NCBI GenBank assembly: GCA_019135895.1
Contig: JAGVVH010000180.1
Location: 1 to 41,966, forward strand
Source of the DNA: Bacteroidota bacterium
GTDB taxonomy: Bacteria > Bacteroidota > Bacteroidia > Bacteroidales > WCHB1-69
DNA length: 41,966 nucleotides
Direction: 5' to 3'
This document shows, piece after piece, positions 41,581 through 41,966 of this stretch. Positions within the stretch are counted from its first letter, which is position 1, and every line of letters starts with the position of its first letter. The translations under genes were made by a program, and so were the position numbers. A model generated the notes under the pieces. It made no database searches. It worked only from the letters and a program-made list of their open reading frames with translations, and was not told the DNA's origin.

Positions 41581-41966
41581 CTATTTTTTCCTCACCACCG
41601 TCACCGTTCCCTTGGCAATTTTTTTGCCGCCGGTTTCTCCCTGGTATTCGATGAGGTAAATATATACGCCGGGTAAGCTGCCGTGGGCATCCCAGCAGTT
41701 GCTCAGCGCCTGACTGCGGAACTGCAAGCCTCCCCAGCGGTCGTAAATATAGAGGGTGTAACTCTTTATTTTCTCGGGTTGGCTGAACTGCGGCTGAAAG
41801 TAGTCGTTGATGCCGTCGCCGTCGGGAGTGAAGCTGTTGGGGATATAGAGCATTAAATCGCAACTTTCATAGCTGACCGTGATGGTATCCTGACTACTGA
41901 AACAAAGGTTGGAGACACTGACACTGTATTCCCCGAAAAAACGAACAATATAGATGGAGTCGGTGC
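41581..41966 (-). CDS. C-terminal part of a T9SS type B secreted protein (5' end outside window)
   Basis: Read from the window edge, the frame is open with no start needed: the first residues (TDSIYIVRFFGEYSVSVSN) look like the end of a PKD- or Ig-like repeat, followed by a classic type B sorting domain: MLYIPNSFTPDGDGINDYF, YDRWGGLQFRS, WDAHGSLPGVYIYLIEY and KKIAKGTVTVVRKK. Type B (gliding-motility C-terminal) domains send large adhesins and other surface proteins through the type IX system. Base composition is clearly more GC-rich than neighbouring genes. Codons continue upstream of the ATG at 41853, so that ATG is internal. The protein's main domains are not visible. Confidence 0.9.
   Translation of the reverse strand, partial: TDSIYIVRFFGEYSVSVSNLCFSSQDTITVSYESCDLMLYIPNSFTPDGDGINDYFQPQFSQPEKIKSYTLYIYDRWGGLQFRSQALSNCWDAHGSLPGVYIYLIEYQGETGGKKIAKGTVTVVRKK

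Overview
The window is AT-rich bacterial chromosome, almost certainly from a Bacteroidota member, probably an anaerobic Bacteroidales-like lineage. The evidence is the repeated TAnnTTTG -7 promoter element, the lack of strong Shine-Dalgarno sequences, type IX secretion (T9SS) type A and type B C-terminal sorting domains, and typical Bacteroidota versions of TypA, SerS, RsmA, CinA and TatD. No rRNA, tRNA, CRISPR array, phage or transposase gene was recognised.

Layout, left to right. 1-743 holds no intact gene but has a long stem-loop. 744-8513 (+) carries TatD, a citrate lyase pair (a CitD-CitE fusion followed by CitF), an outer-membrane barrel, TypA, a methyltransferase and FolB. 8544-9710 (-) is a lone GT4 glycosyltransferase. 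9962-17869 (+) is a tightly coupled four-gene operon resembling a rearranged Pga-type synthase-dependent exopolysaccharide system: membrane GT2, TPR plus YaiO barrel, glycoside-hydrolase-like plus NodB deacetylase, and a lipoprotein with a catalytically degenerate deacetylase-like domain. 18082-23960 (+) has SerS, a secreted TPR protein, RsmA and a large polytopic membrane protein. 24122-28432 (-) is a family of short secreted T9SS-type proteins with visible segmental duplication, one copy being frameshifted in an A8 tract. 28506-29219 contains a decayed HU-like gene, six 22-bp tandem repeats and a 32-bp perfect palindrome. 29249-35424 holds a PfkB kinase, CinA, an endonuclease/exonuclease/phosphatase, a GT2, a chagasin-like lipoprotein and a class-C beta-lactamase-fold serine hydrolase.

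The most interesting part is 35589-41180 (-), eleven closely packed genes reading away from an ArsR-type repressor with a palindromic operator. The first half is a recognisable organoarsenical/arsenite detoxification set: ArsR, a CxxC redox protein, the ArsM methyltransferase, two ArsF-like thioredoxin-fold proteins and an ArsG/CcdA-like membrane protein. The second half is a module I cannot match to a described system: a stand-alone HdrA N-terminal iron-sulfur domain, a two-cluster ferredoxin, a fusion of a Cys-rich DGC domain to a lipoyl-bearing GcvH-like domain, and two more DGC proteins. Together they look like an electron or dithiol relay attached to arsenic methylation and efflux. The right edge is the C-terminal end of a T9SS type B secreted protein that continues beyond the window.
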